Source of the DNA: Oopsacas minuta | Lineage: Eukaryota > Porifera > Hexactinellida > Lyssacinosida > Leucopsacidae | Direction of reading: 5' to 3' | NCBI GenBank assembly: GCA_024704765.1 | Contig: JAKMXF010000244.1 | Location: forward strand, 425,905 to 489,904 | DNA length: 64,000 nucleotides | Shown: one piece after another, positions 34,707 through 46,299 of the stretch | Position numbering within the stretch: the first letter of the stretch is position 1 | Layout: every line of letters starts with the position of its first letter | Notes under the pieces: generated by a model | What the model was told of the DNA's origin: nothing | The model's input: the letters and a program-made list of their open reading frames with translations, nothing else | Databases searched by the model: none | Translations under genes and position numbers: made by a program

Positions 34707-37700
34707 CAGTGATGGGTTCAATTCCTGAATGAAATTGGGACTGTGTATCAAGTTCTATTCCCATTCAGAATGGGGGTGGAATTTAGGACTTGATTACGTG
34801 AAGTAAAGGGATAAAAATATAATTATTTCTCATTCCCACGAATGAAAATAGGAATTATGTCCTTAAACCTCGAAAGTGAAAGACTGCGAGTGCGAATTAA
34901 GTGCGAATTCCCTAAATAAAAGTACTGCAAAAGTGCGAAAGGTGGGTGCAGTAGTGATTAAATATCCTAGTGGCTAAGGGGTCAAGCGGTCGTTCGAGTT
35001 CATAATATACACAAGGTGCAACAGAGACTATAAAACAGGTCAACAAAAAAATAATCCTATCTCTTGGCTCAGATTGTTGGAGTGTTTTAGGGTATATCGG
35101 GGTTTCTGTATCCGAAAATACTATTAGTTTTGCTGAATTGGCTCTAGTTTTCTAGATATTACACAACCTTAAATTTTAAGGTAATACTACAAATTTTTTC
35201 GATTTGTATGTTTATATCAACATTTACAACTATTTGTTCACAATATAGAACCTTTTATGGATTGAAAACGCATTAGATGTTGTCGCCTCAATGATTCTGA
35301 TGTCTTTTGCTATATTTGTGGTAAATATATGGCAAAGGAACATCGTTTTAATAGTAGAGATATCACCAAAATAGCTTATCAGGCTTACTTTGGTATTAAA
35401 TTAGGCGATCAGGATAAGTCACGGAGCCTCACAAAGTGTGCAAATATTGTACAGAAACCATCCGCCTATGGGCCCAAGGAAAAACCAAATCCATGAAGTT
35501 TGGGGTACCAATGGTTTGGCGAGAGCCCAAGAACCATCACGGTGACTGCTACATTTGCATGGTTAAAATGTCTGGATGGAACCGACAGAAAAAGAATTCG
35601 TAGCAATATCCTGACATAATTCTGCAAGACGCCCAATTCCACACTGCAGCGAAATTCAGGTGCCTGTTTTTACGCCCTTACCTGATACTGCGTTTACTGA
35701 GGCAATTGATGAATCGTCGGACAGCACTTACAGCAGCAATAGCTGAAATGAGTTACTACAGATAAGTAAAGCGGAGCCTTACACAGGGGCAGCTCAACGA
35801 CTTAGTGAGAGACTTAGGCTTGTCGAAAGATGTTTCAGAGATCTTGGCTTCCCGTCTCAGTGAACACCATGATCTCCACAGTGGAGCTAAGATAACTTAT
35901 CATCGACGCAGAGACGTAGAACTTATTCGCTATTTCAGTGAAGAAGGCGGTTTCGTGTTTTGTGATAACATCCCAGGACTTCTCTCAGCAATGGGACTGT
36001 CCCAATACAATCCAAATGAGTGGCGTTTATTTATCGACAGCTCTAAACGGAGTCTAAAGTGCTTGTTGCTGCATAATGGTAATAAATTTGCCTGTGTCTC
36101 GATCGGCCATTCAGTAATCTTGAAAGAGCACTATGCAACTGTAAAGATGTTCCTACAAAAGCTGTGTTACGATGAACATAACTGGATCGCGTGTGTGGAC
36201 TTGAAAATGGTCAATATCTTGTTAGGACAGCAAAGTGGTTACACTATATACCCATGCTTTCTTTGTTTGTGGGACAGCAGAGCGGATGAGGTGCACTGGG
36301 AAAAGAAAAACTGGCCAGTTCGTCAAAAGATTGCCGTGGGGGAAAAGAATATCATTAACGAGCAACTAGTTATCCGTGACCGTATCATCCTACTACCACT
36401 ACATATCAAGTTGGGACTGATGAAACAATTCGTAAAGGCATTGAACAAAGATGGTACCTGCTTCAACTACCTCTGCTCAGTATATCGTGGTCTGAGTAGC
36501 GAAAAACTTAAGGCAGGAATTTTTGATGGGTCACAAATCAGAAAACTGATAAAAGATGAAGAATTCGCCTGACACATGGCTGGAGTAGAGACTGCCGCGT
36601 GGTATTCCTTTGTCGATGTTGTAAAGGGATTCTTAGGTAACACCAAAGTGGCTAACTCCTAGAATCTGGTCGAAGGCATGCTCGAGAACTTCCTCAGTCT
36701 GGAAACCAGAATGAGCATAAAACTTCACTACCTCTATAACCATTTAGAGAGATTCCCTGAAAATCTTGGTGATTTAAGCGAAGAACAGGACGAGCGATTC
36801 CACCAAGACATCAGGACTATGGAGGAACGGTACCAAGGAAGATGGGACGCTCACATTAGGCAGATTACTGCTGGAGCCTTATGCGTGATTACCCCCAAGA
36901 ACCTTACAAGAAGAATTCGTATAAGAGAACATTCGGTCATGATTGATAAGTATTCAGATCATATTATATCTCAAATTATCTGCTTATTACGTACGTTCAA
37001 TTCTAGTTATAAGGTAATACATACATACTATATGGTATCAGTGAATACAGATTCACGGATGCTAAAACATAATTTTACAATATCACGAAAAGTAGAGCGA
37101 ATTGAGCAGAACTAGTGCCATTTTCGAACTCAGTGACCTCGATATACCCTAGAAATCGTCTCAACTTATCAGCCAAGAAAATGTTGTTGGTCAGTGTAAT
37201 TTATATTAGTATCTACATGGCGAAAGGTAATCCAATTTTCCACACACTCATGACAAAATTCAGACAGTTCAATGTTGCAAAATTTTATCTAATAAACTAC
37301 AATGATAAGGTGAACTTAATAATTAATTCGACTTACACCATTTAAGCCATATAATACCTATAATCTGATAGACAGAGAACAAATAAACAAATAATATGTT
37401 ATCAGAGCGTTCCTCTTCCTAGGTTTCTTCGCAACAGCTTTGTACCCCAAGTTTAGCTCAAGTATGAAACAGCTAATGTCTTAATAATTTTGGTCGCTTA
37501 GCAAGAGGATATACTCGGTACTACGTTCTTTAAATTCTCAAAATGACGGAATTATTATCAATCGTCGCACTCACCAAATATCGGATTTCTATTGTACTAA
37601 TACTGATGCTGCTATGTGGATTTGGTCATTGATCTCGGGCGTCCCTGCTTGGATGATTAAATATACTTTCGAAGTTTTCAAATTATATTATTTACTGCCA

Positions 37701-38078
37701 TGATGACTCCATAATTCAATGATGAGTTTGCATTGGGAAAAATCATGACGCTAGGAAATTTGAAATATTGAAGCAAAACTAGCCAAACTACCTCATGCAA
37801 AGTATATTTCATGGTTGCCTTGGGAATGGGAATGAAAATGGGAAATGATTGCTCACGATAGGTTTTCCTACATGAAAATTCCCACAGAAAATGCTGTAGG
37901 AATAGGAAAGGAATGAGAAATAATGGGGTGAGAATGGGAATTTATACCTTTGGTAGGGATTGAGAATGACAATTAAGCCCTTGATTCCTGCATGTAAAGG
38001 CCTGAGAATGGGAATTAAGTAAGAAAGCTTGCTTCGGATGGGAATTGAAGGAAATAATTATGAATTGAACCGGCCCTG
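34707..38078 (+). mobile_element. Putative DNA transposon enclosing the uncharacterised multicopy gene
   Basis: The left end (34707) starts CAGTGATGGGTTCAATTC; the right end read inward from 38078 starts CAGGGCCGGTTCAATTC. Both subterminal regions are rich in GGGAATGGGAATT-type words in opposite orientation (about 34760-34870 and 37820-38060). Between them lies the broken gene at 35276-36947. No target duplication was recognised (flanks CCTGACCT and GAATGGTG differ), so the exact borders and the family are uncertain. The 3.4-kb size, inverted ends and single multicopy gene argue for a DNA transposon. Confidence 0.5.
35276..36947 (+). pseudogene. Uncharacterised multicopy transposon-like gene (broken)
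   Basis: A gene family I recognise as recurrent in arthropod genomes but without a function I can name. The N-terminal frame holds a Cys pair (CYICGKYM) and AYQAYFGIKLGDQDKS. Frame shifts lead through MVWREPKNHH and DCYICMVKMSGWNR to the long frame from 35805 (LGLSKDVSEILASRLSEHHD). This contains NPNEWRLFIDSSKRSLKCLL, YPCFLCLWDSRADEVHW and LPLHIKLGLMKQFVKALN. Two stops near 36572 and 36660 precede MSIKLHYLYNHLERFPENLG and DLSEEQDERFHQDI. A last shift gives ADYCWSLMRDYPQEPYKKNS and the stop at 36947. The His/Glu pattern near the end (HYLYNHL...DEQDERFHQD) invites comparison with DDE-type folds. A 190-bp fragment of the family lies at 16480-16668. Confidence 0.75.
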
Positions 38079-38089
38079 GAATGGTGAAC

Positions 38090-38460
38090 TCATCATTTTG
38101 GCAAAATACAAACTCAAAATGGGATCATTACATGGTGATGACGGAACAGATAAATGAAAATTCAGGAATTTCAATATTTAGGAGACTGTATAATACTATA
38201 GGCACAAAATGTCCAGATTACTAAACAAAAGTCATGTAGCAGCTCCAGTATTACTACAGAAGGTCATTAAATGGGATTTGGATTGACCACGGTTAATCAA
38301 AAAAGGATAGTTTCCGCAAATAATTCACCTTGAGGCACGAATTGCGAGTATATCCCTTAGCTTAGAAACAAATAGAATCAAGAAATTATCTGTTAATACT
38401 TAAGCTAACTTGAAACACTGAGCTACCGCGCAGCGACCTAGCAAATGAAGCGCGCTAGTG
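38090..38460 (+). repeat. Dispersed repeat C, copy 3
   Basis: Plus-orientation relative of 26030-26370, sharing AACTCATCAT, the TAGCAGCTCCAGT block, AATACTTAAGCTAAC and the GCAGCGACCTAGCAA/GCGCGCTAG end. It is followed directly by the pogo-like MITE at 38461. Confidence 0.65.
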
Positions 38461-39060
38461 CATTGGAAGCTGATTAATCGTAATACCGGATTAAACGGGA
38501 CAATTGTTTGGGAACAGCATTTTACATAGAAAAATCGTCGGATAATTGGGACATCGAATCAGTTAATGAGGATTTCGTATCCCGATTAAACGATTGTGAA
38601 TATATTAAGAATCATATAAAAATCATTTATTTGTAAATCTAGGAAAATTAATAATTTACAACCCCATAACAATACAAGACCGATTCGAGTACAATTTATA
38701 AAATTAAGATTATTTAATTTGCTAACTTGAATCAGGCCCCATTTCTTATTCCACCATAAATAAATCACCCAATAATCCAGACTCAAGTTTATCCAAACGT
38801 TTTGCTTGGTCCTATGGGCAATTTGTAAGTGCAATATTGTCAAATTATATTATACTTACTTTTAGCTAAAATTGCTATTCGTGATTAAAAGATTTTTTGT
38901 GACATCTTGAATATACTCAATACCTCTTCTTAGTTATGAACTGAGACCATGAAAACTAGTTTTGAATACTTTAATAAATCATAAAGGGTTAATCAGGACA
39001 ATCGATGAATTGGGATAATACATTGACTCCCGAGCTGTCCCGATTAAGCGGCTGCCACTG
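38461..39060. mobile_element. Pogo-like MITE, about 600 bp
   Basis: The left end CATTGGAAGCTGATTAATCG and the right end read inward CAGTGGCAGCCGCTTAATCG form the inverted repeat. The subterminal GGATAATTGGGACATCGAAT also occurs in the 102-bp relative at 18393-18494, which looks like an internally deleted copy. No coding sequence. The direct flanks are TG/TG rather than the expected TA, so the border may be off by a few bases. Confidence 0.62.
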
Positions 39061-39120
39061 TGCATATTAATTGCGTTTTAATAGTATAAATGCACAGCCT
39101 ACCTAACTATAGCCTGTTCA

Positions 39121-39600
39121 TTGACAATATTCCCCTGTACGATGGATTACTTCAAGTGTACTCACATCGGTTGGCGATCGTATTATTATGATACTATCGA
39201 AATGGTATATATTATTTTGATAGATAATAATCAACACAAGCCATGTCATCCAACTATTACAAGTAGAAATGACGTCATTTGTATTGTTCGAAAGGTAATA
39301 TGCTGTAAAATTCTCCCATTTTTAAAGCTCTGATAAGCGATCATTAGTGCGTCTTCGATTCTAGAACTAATTTCCAGTTTCATAAGGGTGTTCATACATA
39401 ATATATGCAGTTTTGTGATTATAAAGTTGTCACGTTGTTGAGTTATATTAGATAACATGGATGGCATATTTTTCACCAAAATAACCACTCATAATTCGAT
39501 AATTTCGAGACTTTTAGTCAAATTAGTCAAGTCACTATGTACTGCATCGCCAACTGCCCATGCCCTTGTAAGACATTTTGTGACGATGATTCTAAAAGGC
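39121..39600 (+). repeat. Long palindromic repeat 2, left arm
   Basis: About 450-480 bp aligning inverted with 40990-41410. Shared landmarks are GGATTACTTCAAGT, GTTGGCGAT, GATAGATAATAATCAACA, AAGCCAT.TCA.CCAACTATT, a central TAAAATT.TCC block, TAACTCGAT-type and TTAGTCAAAT.AG. Diverged but collinear. Non-coding. Confidence 0.75.
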
Positions 39601-39680
39601 TTAGAGCAATCGTTAAATGTCCATATTTGGCTATTATCAAGACTACACAGAAGTGCTTAGAGTTATCGTATCAATATGTA

Positions 39681-40983
39681 CCGAGTGTTCAATAAGTTCG
39701 AGTAAAAGTATGCTTACAGTACAGATAGATATAAAAATACTAATTCAAATGTTCGAAATACTCCCCATTAGCATCAATATACCTTTGACACCGTTCTAAC
39801 CACATGTCAAATAGTCTTGAGTAGCGATTTTCTGGTATGAGGTCAATTGCATCCAAAAATGCGGCGCTCAGCTCTGTTTCCGAATCAAAACGTCAACCTT
39901 TTAGATGGCGTTTTATAGTAGGAAACAACCAAAAGTCACAGGGGGCTAGATCTGGGCTATAGGATGGATGATCGATCAATTCTAGCCCGGATTGTTTGAT
40001 ATAGTCCTTAGTTTTTCGTGCAGTGTGAGCTGGAGCATTGTCATGGTGGAATTTCATTCCACGAAGACCAGTCTTTGGACGCAACCTCTCGACAGCTTGG
40101 AACACTTGCGGAAGACAATTTTCAGTGTACCAAGTTGCAGTAACAGTGTGCTTCTCAGGAAGCATCACATATTCTATTATCCCTCTTGTAGAGAAGAAAA
40201 CAGCAAACATTCGCTTGCCGACCGCCCTGGTTTGCTTAGGAATTGTGTCCGGTTGCTCGTCTTCAAAGATTCATTTTGAGCTCTGCTGCTTTGATTGAAT
40301 GTCGTAATAATAGATCCATGTCTCGTCACCAGTTATGACTTCTGACCAGCGTCACGAATCTTTTTTGGAATACTTTAGCAGCATAAAACGACAAAATTCT
40401 AGTCGATGATCTTTTTGCTCAAAATTTAATAAATGGGGAACCAACTTAGAACTAACCCACTTTAGTCCAAGGTGTTGGTGTAAGATGGTTTCTATTGTCC
40501 CCGATGAGACCGAAACCTCGAAAGTTAACTATCTGACAGTGATTTGCCTATCCTCAGTTACAAGCTTCGATACTTTGTCGATATTCTCCTCGGTGACCGC
40601 CGTAATTGGACGTCCTGAACGTGACTCATCGTCAAGGGATGTGTGGCCTAAACGGAATTGACGATACCACTTGTAGATGTTGGATTGGGTTGGACTTTGA
40701 TCCCCAAAGATAGAAAACATCTCATAACTGCAATCCGCAACGTTTAATCCACGTTTGAAATTGTAGAAAATGATGGCACGGAAATCTCTCTTATTCAAAT
40801 TTTCCATAATATTAAATATTGAAAGTGAAGACTATAAAATTGGCTACAAAAAATCGAGTATAGTACTTATAATCCTGAAATTTAGTTAAGAAGTATGGAT
40901 TCACTAGGTATATATGTGGTTACGTTAAATTAGCTCTACTGTAAGTGCTTTGTATAGTTTACTCGAACTTATTGAACACTCGG
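39681..40983 (-). mobile_element. Mariner element, 1303 bp, perfect inverted ends
   Basis: Flanked by TA (39679-39680 and 40984-40985). The two ends are identical for 26 bp, starting CCGAGTGTTCAATAAGTTCG. It encodes one transposase on the minus strand (39740-40807). It lies near the centre of long palindrome 2. Size, TA target and the DD34D core place it in the mariner family. Perfect ends suggest a fairly recent insertion. Confidence 0.95.
39740..40807 (-). pseudogene. Mariner transposase with in-frame stops
   Basis: The full-length frame, start MENLNKRDFRAIIFYNFKRG, end IDANGEYFEHLN, stays in one register throughout and has no apparent indel. The N-terminal helix-turn-helix region holds IYKWYRQFRLGHTSLDDESR and SGRPITAV. 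The catalytic domain has ITGDETWIYYYD, FHHDNAPAHTA and HPSYSPDLAPCDFWLFP, the second and third Asp being separated by 34 residues. Four in-frame stops interrupt it: TAG near 40526 and TGA near 40350, 40278 and 39890. The three TGA codons are consistent with C-to-T change at CGA codons. Not functional as it stands. Confidence 0.93.
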
Positions 40984-40989
40984 TACTAG

Positions 40990-41410
40990 AAAGGTGCGGA
41001 AATTAGGCATGTATTACATATTGGATGGGCTGATTTGACTAATACTTTTGCGACAATCGAGTTATAACCTGATATTTTAGCCAAAGTACGTAATGCATGG
41101 TACCTAGTTTAACTCAAAACTTATTAACATTTCTAGAACAGTTGATATCAATTCTTGAGTCTAAAACCCAATAGAGATCGTTCATCAGGGCTTGCAAATC
41201 GGATAATTTTAACAAAACATTGCCGTTTGAGCCAAACAAATTACGATACTACGAACTGGGAATAGTTGGGTGATATGGCTTATGTTGATTATTATCTATC
41301 AAGAATAAATAGATTAGAGCCGAAATATACAAATTCGATATTATCAGAATAATACCATCGCCAACTGATGTTAAATGACTTGAAGTAATCCATAGATAGC
41401 CACTGAAATG
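40990..41410 (-). repeat. Long palindromic repeat 2, right arm
   Basis: Inverted counterpart of 39121-39600. Read on the minus strand it begins with ATGGATTACTTCAAGT and runs collinearly to the TA-flanked mariner. The former loop (39600-39680 plus a few bases) is short, so before the mariner insertion this was a compact palindrome of about 1 kb. Confidence 0.75.
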
Positions 41411-44395
41411 TCTGTATTTACGATGTCTGCGCATAGATATTCATATAGGGTTCGCCTAACGCGATGATCGTTCCGAAAGTTAAATGAAAATGCACTATAC
41501 CACATCGAAAGGTTAGTTTTCCAAAATCCTGAAAAGCTCAACTTTGCTATAGAAACTAATACGAAAAAAAGAGCTCATCGTTAGGTACGATAATCGCCAG
41601 TTATACAAACTCATATACATATATGTATTTATATATTAGTACATGTTTGTATGTTAGAATTGATTGAAGAAGCTGGAAGATCCATGGCTGATTTTGGGCC
41701 GGGCTCGGGCAAGTTCAAGTTTTGGATCAAAATGCAACCATGACGATATTATGACGTAAATGTCACATTTTAGGAATTTCGATAGAAGTGCATATTTTTT
41801 TGTTAGAAATTGAGATTATCTACGTAAATTGAAATAAGTATTGACGAAAATTACGAATATTAGATAAAAAAAATCCTAAATCGATTAGTAAAAAGCTACA
41901 CGGGCGCGACAAAATAACTTTAGAGTCATCTCGTCTGTGAGGGTATTATATATAATTTGATCAAATTGACTAAGTTATTGGAAAAATAATTATATTGAAA
42001 ATGGAAATCAGTGGTTCCAAACCTGTGAATTTACAGCCCATTACTCATAGATGCAGGTCCGCCGAGAGGTTTCCGCCGGTCCGGACCAACGAACACCATT
42101 TTTTTACACAATTCCTTACTTCCTTATAATTCAAGTTTGAGCTAACTAAATAAACTCATAGTCAGGTTGGATTAGGGGGTAAATAGGTTTAAGAAGCCAC
42201 CACTGGACACATTAGGTACAACTATCGACATGGTGCTGATTATAGACTACTTATAATAAGGGAAACAGGCAAAGATAAGTAAATGTAAGCTCAGAGGTTC
42301 GAAGACACTATCAGCTTTAGATAGCCTGATTTTGAACATACCATCAGTTACAGTGAACTGCGGACAACACTGTTAGCAGTGTGTACTCCTATACTATTAG
42401 CACATATGAAGCAAAAAAGGTTTACTGTGAGCTATGGTCAATTAAGAATAATTCGGGATTTTGATAGTTCCATAGCCTACTATACACAAGGCCTCACAAC
42501 TGATTTGTCATAGTTGATCATTTTAATACATTTTCCAACTGAAATAAGTTAGAATAATAGTAAATACCTTAAATACATATTGTGATCAACAAATAATACG
42601 CAATTTGACATTTATTTATAGTAAATATTCAATCAATCCGCGGGAGGTTAAGCAGAGGTGTATATAATTCTGTAAGGACTTCAAGTGCAATCCAACGCTG
42701 ATTGAGAACCCAAAGATCATACTTTTGAGAGTCAAGCTCATAAATATAATTAATGAGTATTTGTTACGGACCGTTGTTGTTCGTATTAAGAGATTACATC
42801 GTAGAAAGAATTAAATGATGTGAGGAATATACTTACGAAAACTTTTTCGAGTGGTGATAGCTTCAAGGAACTTGGTATTTCTGGTCACCTAACTATATAT
42901 CCACTCAGTTTCCCTAACCGTCTCATTTATCTTCGAAAATTAAACAAACAGATTGTGAATTCAAATGTTCTTGGATATTCAACAACGAGACTGCAACCAA
43001 ATATTAAACACCTTTCCAGAGGAGTAACTAGCATTTTCTCTATGGGACTATCTGTGCGATGCAACATAGGTGTATCAGGAAATATTGGCAAATGAGGAAT
43101 ATAATTTCTTTAACGTTTGGGATGAGCATGAGACAGACAGGGCATATACTGAATGCCTTTTCTGTCTTTGTAACAGAATAACAGGCGAAATAAAATGTGT
43201 ATGAAATTATTTATCATGAAATAAATTGAGTCAGGGTAATATACCACTTCAGGAACAAGGCAATTTTGGAGCTAAAAACTAATACATCGTAGACTAAGAA
43301 CTTCTGGACATTCGTGCAATCTGTTATCTGACTTATCATGGATCTGGAAGTTGTGGAATGTGACCTCGTGCTACCGCTTTACCATAATCGTCTGACGTCT
43401 CATCTAGCAACATTTGCCAAGTTTTACTTAGGGTATTTAATTGAACAGATATTTTCACCACTATGGTATGCTTTTACGAACAGATTAATTTCTACTAACT
43501 AGGCCCGTTAATTGAAATATAGTTGTTATTTTATGGCAGTGTTGCGAATAAATATCAAAATAAGTGGATTAAGAAGCCAAATTGAGTAAACTTGTGAGAA
43601 TTGTATTTTATAGTGTATTCACAAAATATAACAGAGAACGAGCTACGCATGGCTAAATGGGTCATTTTACTAACTAAACCAAGAATTACACATACAAAAA
43701 ATGAGAACAAATCACAAAAGGTATTAATATGCCATCGTAAAATGGTATATTAATACCAGGCTTAGCCAATACAGAGCTATCTCTTGTGATCAATAAATTC
43801 AATATACCTGTTAGATAAGATCCTCACAGGTCCTTGACTACTTGCTATTCACGTGGAAATTTTGGGTAATAATGCCACTTTCCCATTTAGTGAGTTAAAT
43901 TCTATAATTTTGTGACTTGTTGGAGTATAATGGAATTCAGAGTGTCCAAGAAGCAACAAACTCAAATTTTGGTCGTACAGTGTAATTAGCAATTGGTTAA
44001 CAACAATGCAAATTCAAATGTAAAAAACAAGCGAATGCATATGTAAAATGGGGAAAAACACAAATACATGTCTTACAATACGTTATTATACTCCATAACA
44101 TTGATTTCTAACATGTTATTGAAGATTTCAGTGGACACTAGCCCCTAGTTCAAATCCAAAAACAGTTGTGAGGAATAATGTATAGTAAGCTATGATAGTT
44201 AATAATCAAGACATAGTCCATCATAAGCTTGAATCTTCTAGGTTCAAACTAAAAATTTCCGATGTATGCATAATCCTTCCTAAATACAGTATAAACGGTA
44301 TCACAGTCTTAAAAGTTCTTAATTTTCCAAGGATAGAAATAGAAATATGAAAATTTTTAGATCTCTGAAAAGAGGCGCTATCACAATGAACCTAC
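41411..44395. other. UBR4 intron, nothing recognised
   Basis: Nearly 3 kb of intron just downstream of exon 44396-44575. A GC-rich patch at about 42050-42100 (CCGCCGAGAGG, CCGCCGGTCCGGACC) stands out but could not be assigned. No gene. Confidence 0.45.
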
Positions 44396-44575
44396 CCTTT
44401 AATAGAAGGTCTCTCTATTTCAAACCCATCTTCATTTTTGTGCGATGAATTAATTCCAAAACCGTCAGTTGTAGGATCAGTCTTCACATCACTTGTTTTA
44501 TCGCCAATTCGCGAAGTCAGAGAGTTACAGCTATGATTGCCACGGGAACCACATGAACAGATAATAGGAGAGAAT
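44396..44575 (-). CDS. UBR4: UBR4 exon (second half of UBR zinc box)
   Basis: A 180-bp exon. The acceptor ...AATCTATTCTAG ends at 44576 and the donor GTAGGT starts at 44395. It begins with one base completing Arg and ends with two bases. The product FSPIICSCGSRGNHSC supplies the last Cys residues of the UBR box; vertebrate UBR4 has YGSFFCDCGAKEDGSC here. The Asp between the two zinc-binding Cys, usual in UBR boxes, is Ser in this protein. A polar linker follows (RIGDKTSDVKTDPTTDGFGI), then EIERPSIK. The linker is not conserved. Confidence 0.94.
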
Positions 44576-45310
44576 CTAGAATAGATTAAGGGATATAAAG
44601 AAATTAAATTTTGAACTTCAACATAGCCATTACCGGCGAAAGATGTGAATAACTCAGAGGGAACAGATGGAAACAAAATGAAATTTTCTACACAATGAAT
44701 TATGACAATAAACAGTTATGTATTAAAATGAAAAGTTTCCAATATATACACTCTTGCTAAGTTGAATTCGGGGTTAATTTTTAGAGTTGCTTTCAGTTCC
44801 AGTTTTCGTTAACAGACAGAAGTCGAGACTCAGTTTATTCGTGATTTTTGGATTCTCCTTATGTAAAACATAAGTATAATAATCTACAAAGCAGTTTAGA
44901 AAATATTTTTCGATTTATTCGAGTTTCATGTGAATGAGTGTTTAAAATTTTTGAATTCTATGATAAAACAACAAATAACCAATTTTGTGACGTTATATAT
45001 CAAAGAACACTCAACAAATTGTTCTGAGATGTTCACTTATATTAGTTAGGCCATGTTGAGATATAATTGTTCGGATTTCATAATCAATATTTCTTTGAAT
45101 AATTAAATTTGGTATTTGTCGTTATATATGAACTAAGGACCATCCAATTGAAAGCAAAAGTAACAATCGGGTGTTGGAAATGAGTTGAAAATGGAATGGA
45201 ATATCAATTCATAAGCCACAAATGTTTGAAAGTTATGCATGTAGATTTATGGAATAGATACTATATTGAGCACACAAAACATGCAACCATATGAGAGAAA
45301 GATAAATTAC
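44576..45310. other. Short UBR4 intron inside the UBR box
   Basis: A 735-bp intron between the two exons that split the zinc box. No element was recognised in it. It is the shortest well-supported intron in the window. Confidence 0.8.
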
Positions 45311-45438
45311 CTCGAATAACTAAGGTCGTGGCCTTTATGGCAAACCTTTGCACATGTTGTACAAATCCCATGAGCTTTAGTCATCTTGCAAGTGTGGCAG
45401 TGATATGAATGTTGCTTAAGCTCTTCCTTCTCAGTAGT
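45311..45438 (-). CDS. UBR4: UBR4 exon (first half of UBR zinc box)
   Basis: A 128-bp exon. The acceptor ...CTATTTTTAG ends at 45439 and the donor GTAATT starts at 45310. It starts in phase 0 and ends with two bases. The product [20 protein letters not shown] then KAHGICTTCAKVCHKGHDLS matches vertebrate UBR4 [20 protein letters not shown] and GVGVCTVCAKVCHKDHEIS without gaps, with every zinc-binding Cys and His retained. The box recognises destabilising N-terminal residues of proteins destined for degradation. This is the clearest identification in the window. Confidence 0.97.
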
Positions 45439-45579
45439 CTAAAAATAGAATAGTCATATATGGTAAAAGAAATCATGACATGAAACCTATATATATATAT
45501 GAAACTGTGAATGTAATTAGAGATAAGACAAATAAGTGTTCGACGATAAATGCGAATGAACTACACTAGTAAATACGTG

Positions 45580-45910
45580 AGTAGAGAGTAACTTAACCGA
45601 TTACGACCGAAGTGTTAAATTCGTGACGGAAAGAACACGCTAACTTTACCACTTTGTTTAACCAATTCCAGTACCCAAATCAAGCAGTACCTTTGTGAAG
45701 TCATAAAATCATATATTTTCCCAAAAATGTTCGGTAAATAGGGAAGGCAGAGAGTCTCTGCTATGTTTTCCAAAGGAATTAAAATGAAATCGCTAAAGGC
45801 CGATGTTTCCATATAAACGACCTAATTGGAACATTATTATGTTGTATTGGGCTGGAAATTTGACAAATATTATACTTTCATTGTGTTATAAGTTTATTAG
45901 AAAATTATTG
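45580..45910. repeat. Dispersed repeat D, copy 1
   Basis: Ordered matches with 60400-60640: GAAGTCATAAAAT, GTCTCTGC.ATGT, ATGAAAT.GC.AAAGGCC and TTGGGCTGGA.ATTTG. It sits only about 140 bp upstream of the acceptor of UBR4 exon 45311-45438. Non-coding. Confidence 0.7.
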
Positions 45911-46299
45911 TTGATATTTGACACTGAAACTGTGCTCATTAATAGAATACATTTTAAAAACTAGTAACAACACGCGAGTTCCGCAGGTTTTTCCTAGTTT
46001 TTACACTAGGATACTGTCTGTATTTAATTTGAATAGAATTCGTGAAATTTTGGCATCCAACTAGGATTTCACGTCAAAAAAATACAAAAATTGCTACATA
46101 GGTGAATTCCAATAGACGGTTTTTCGATTATTTAGCCAATAGGGTTTTATTGAAAAAATTTGCTATAAGTAGGTGTTGCTTTATTATTCTCATTCTGGGA
46201 AGCAATTTACATTAATCTGAGAGGGCAAAGCTCTTTCAGATTGAAAATGAAGGCGCCCTGGCTGGAGCCTCTTTGCTATGGCAACGCAGCAGAATGCGG

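Noticed and set aside
39740-40807. Reading the TGA codons of the mariner transposase as a sense codon (recoding or alternative code)
   Set aside because: The UBR4 exons end and splice normally without in-frame TGA, one stop is TAG, and point decay of a transposon is the simpler explanation.
44100-44165. AGTTCAAATCC near 44150 as a possible tRNA T-arm
   Set aside because: No matching acceptor, D-arm or anticodon stem could be folded around it.
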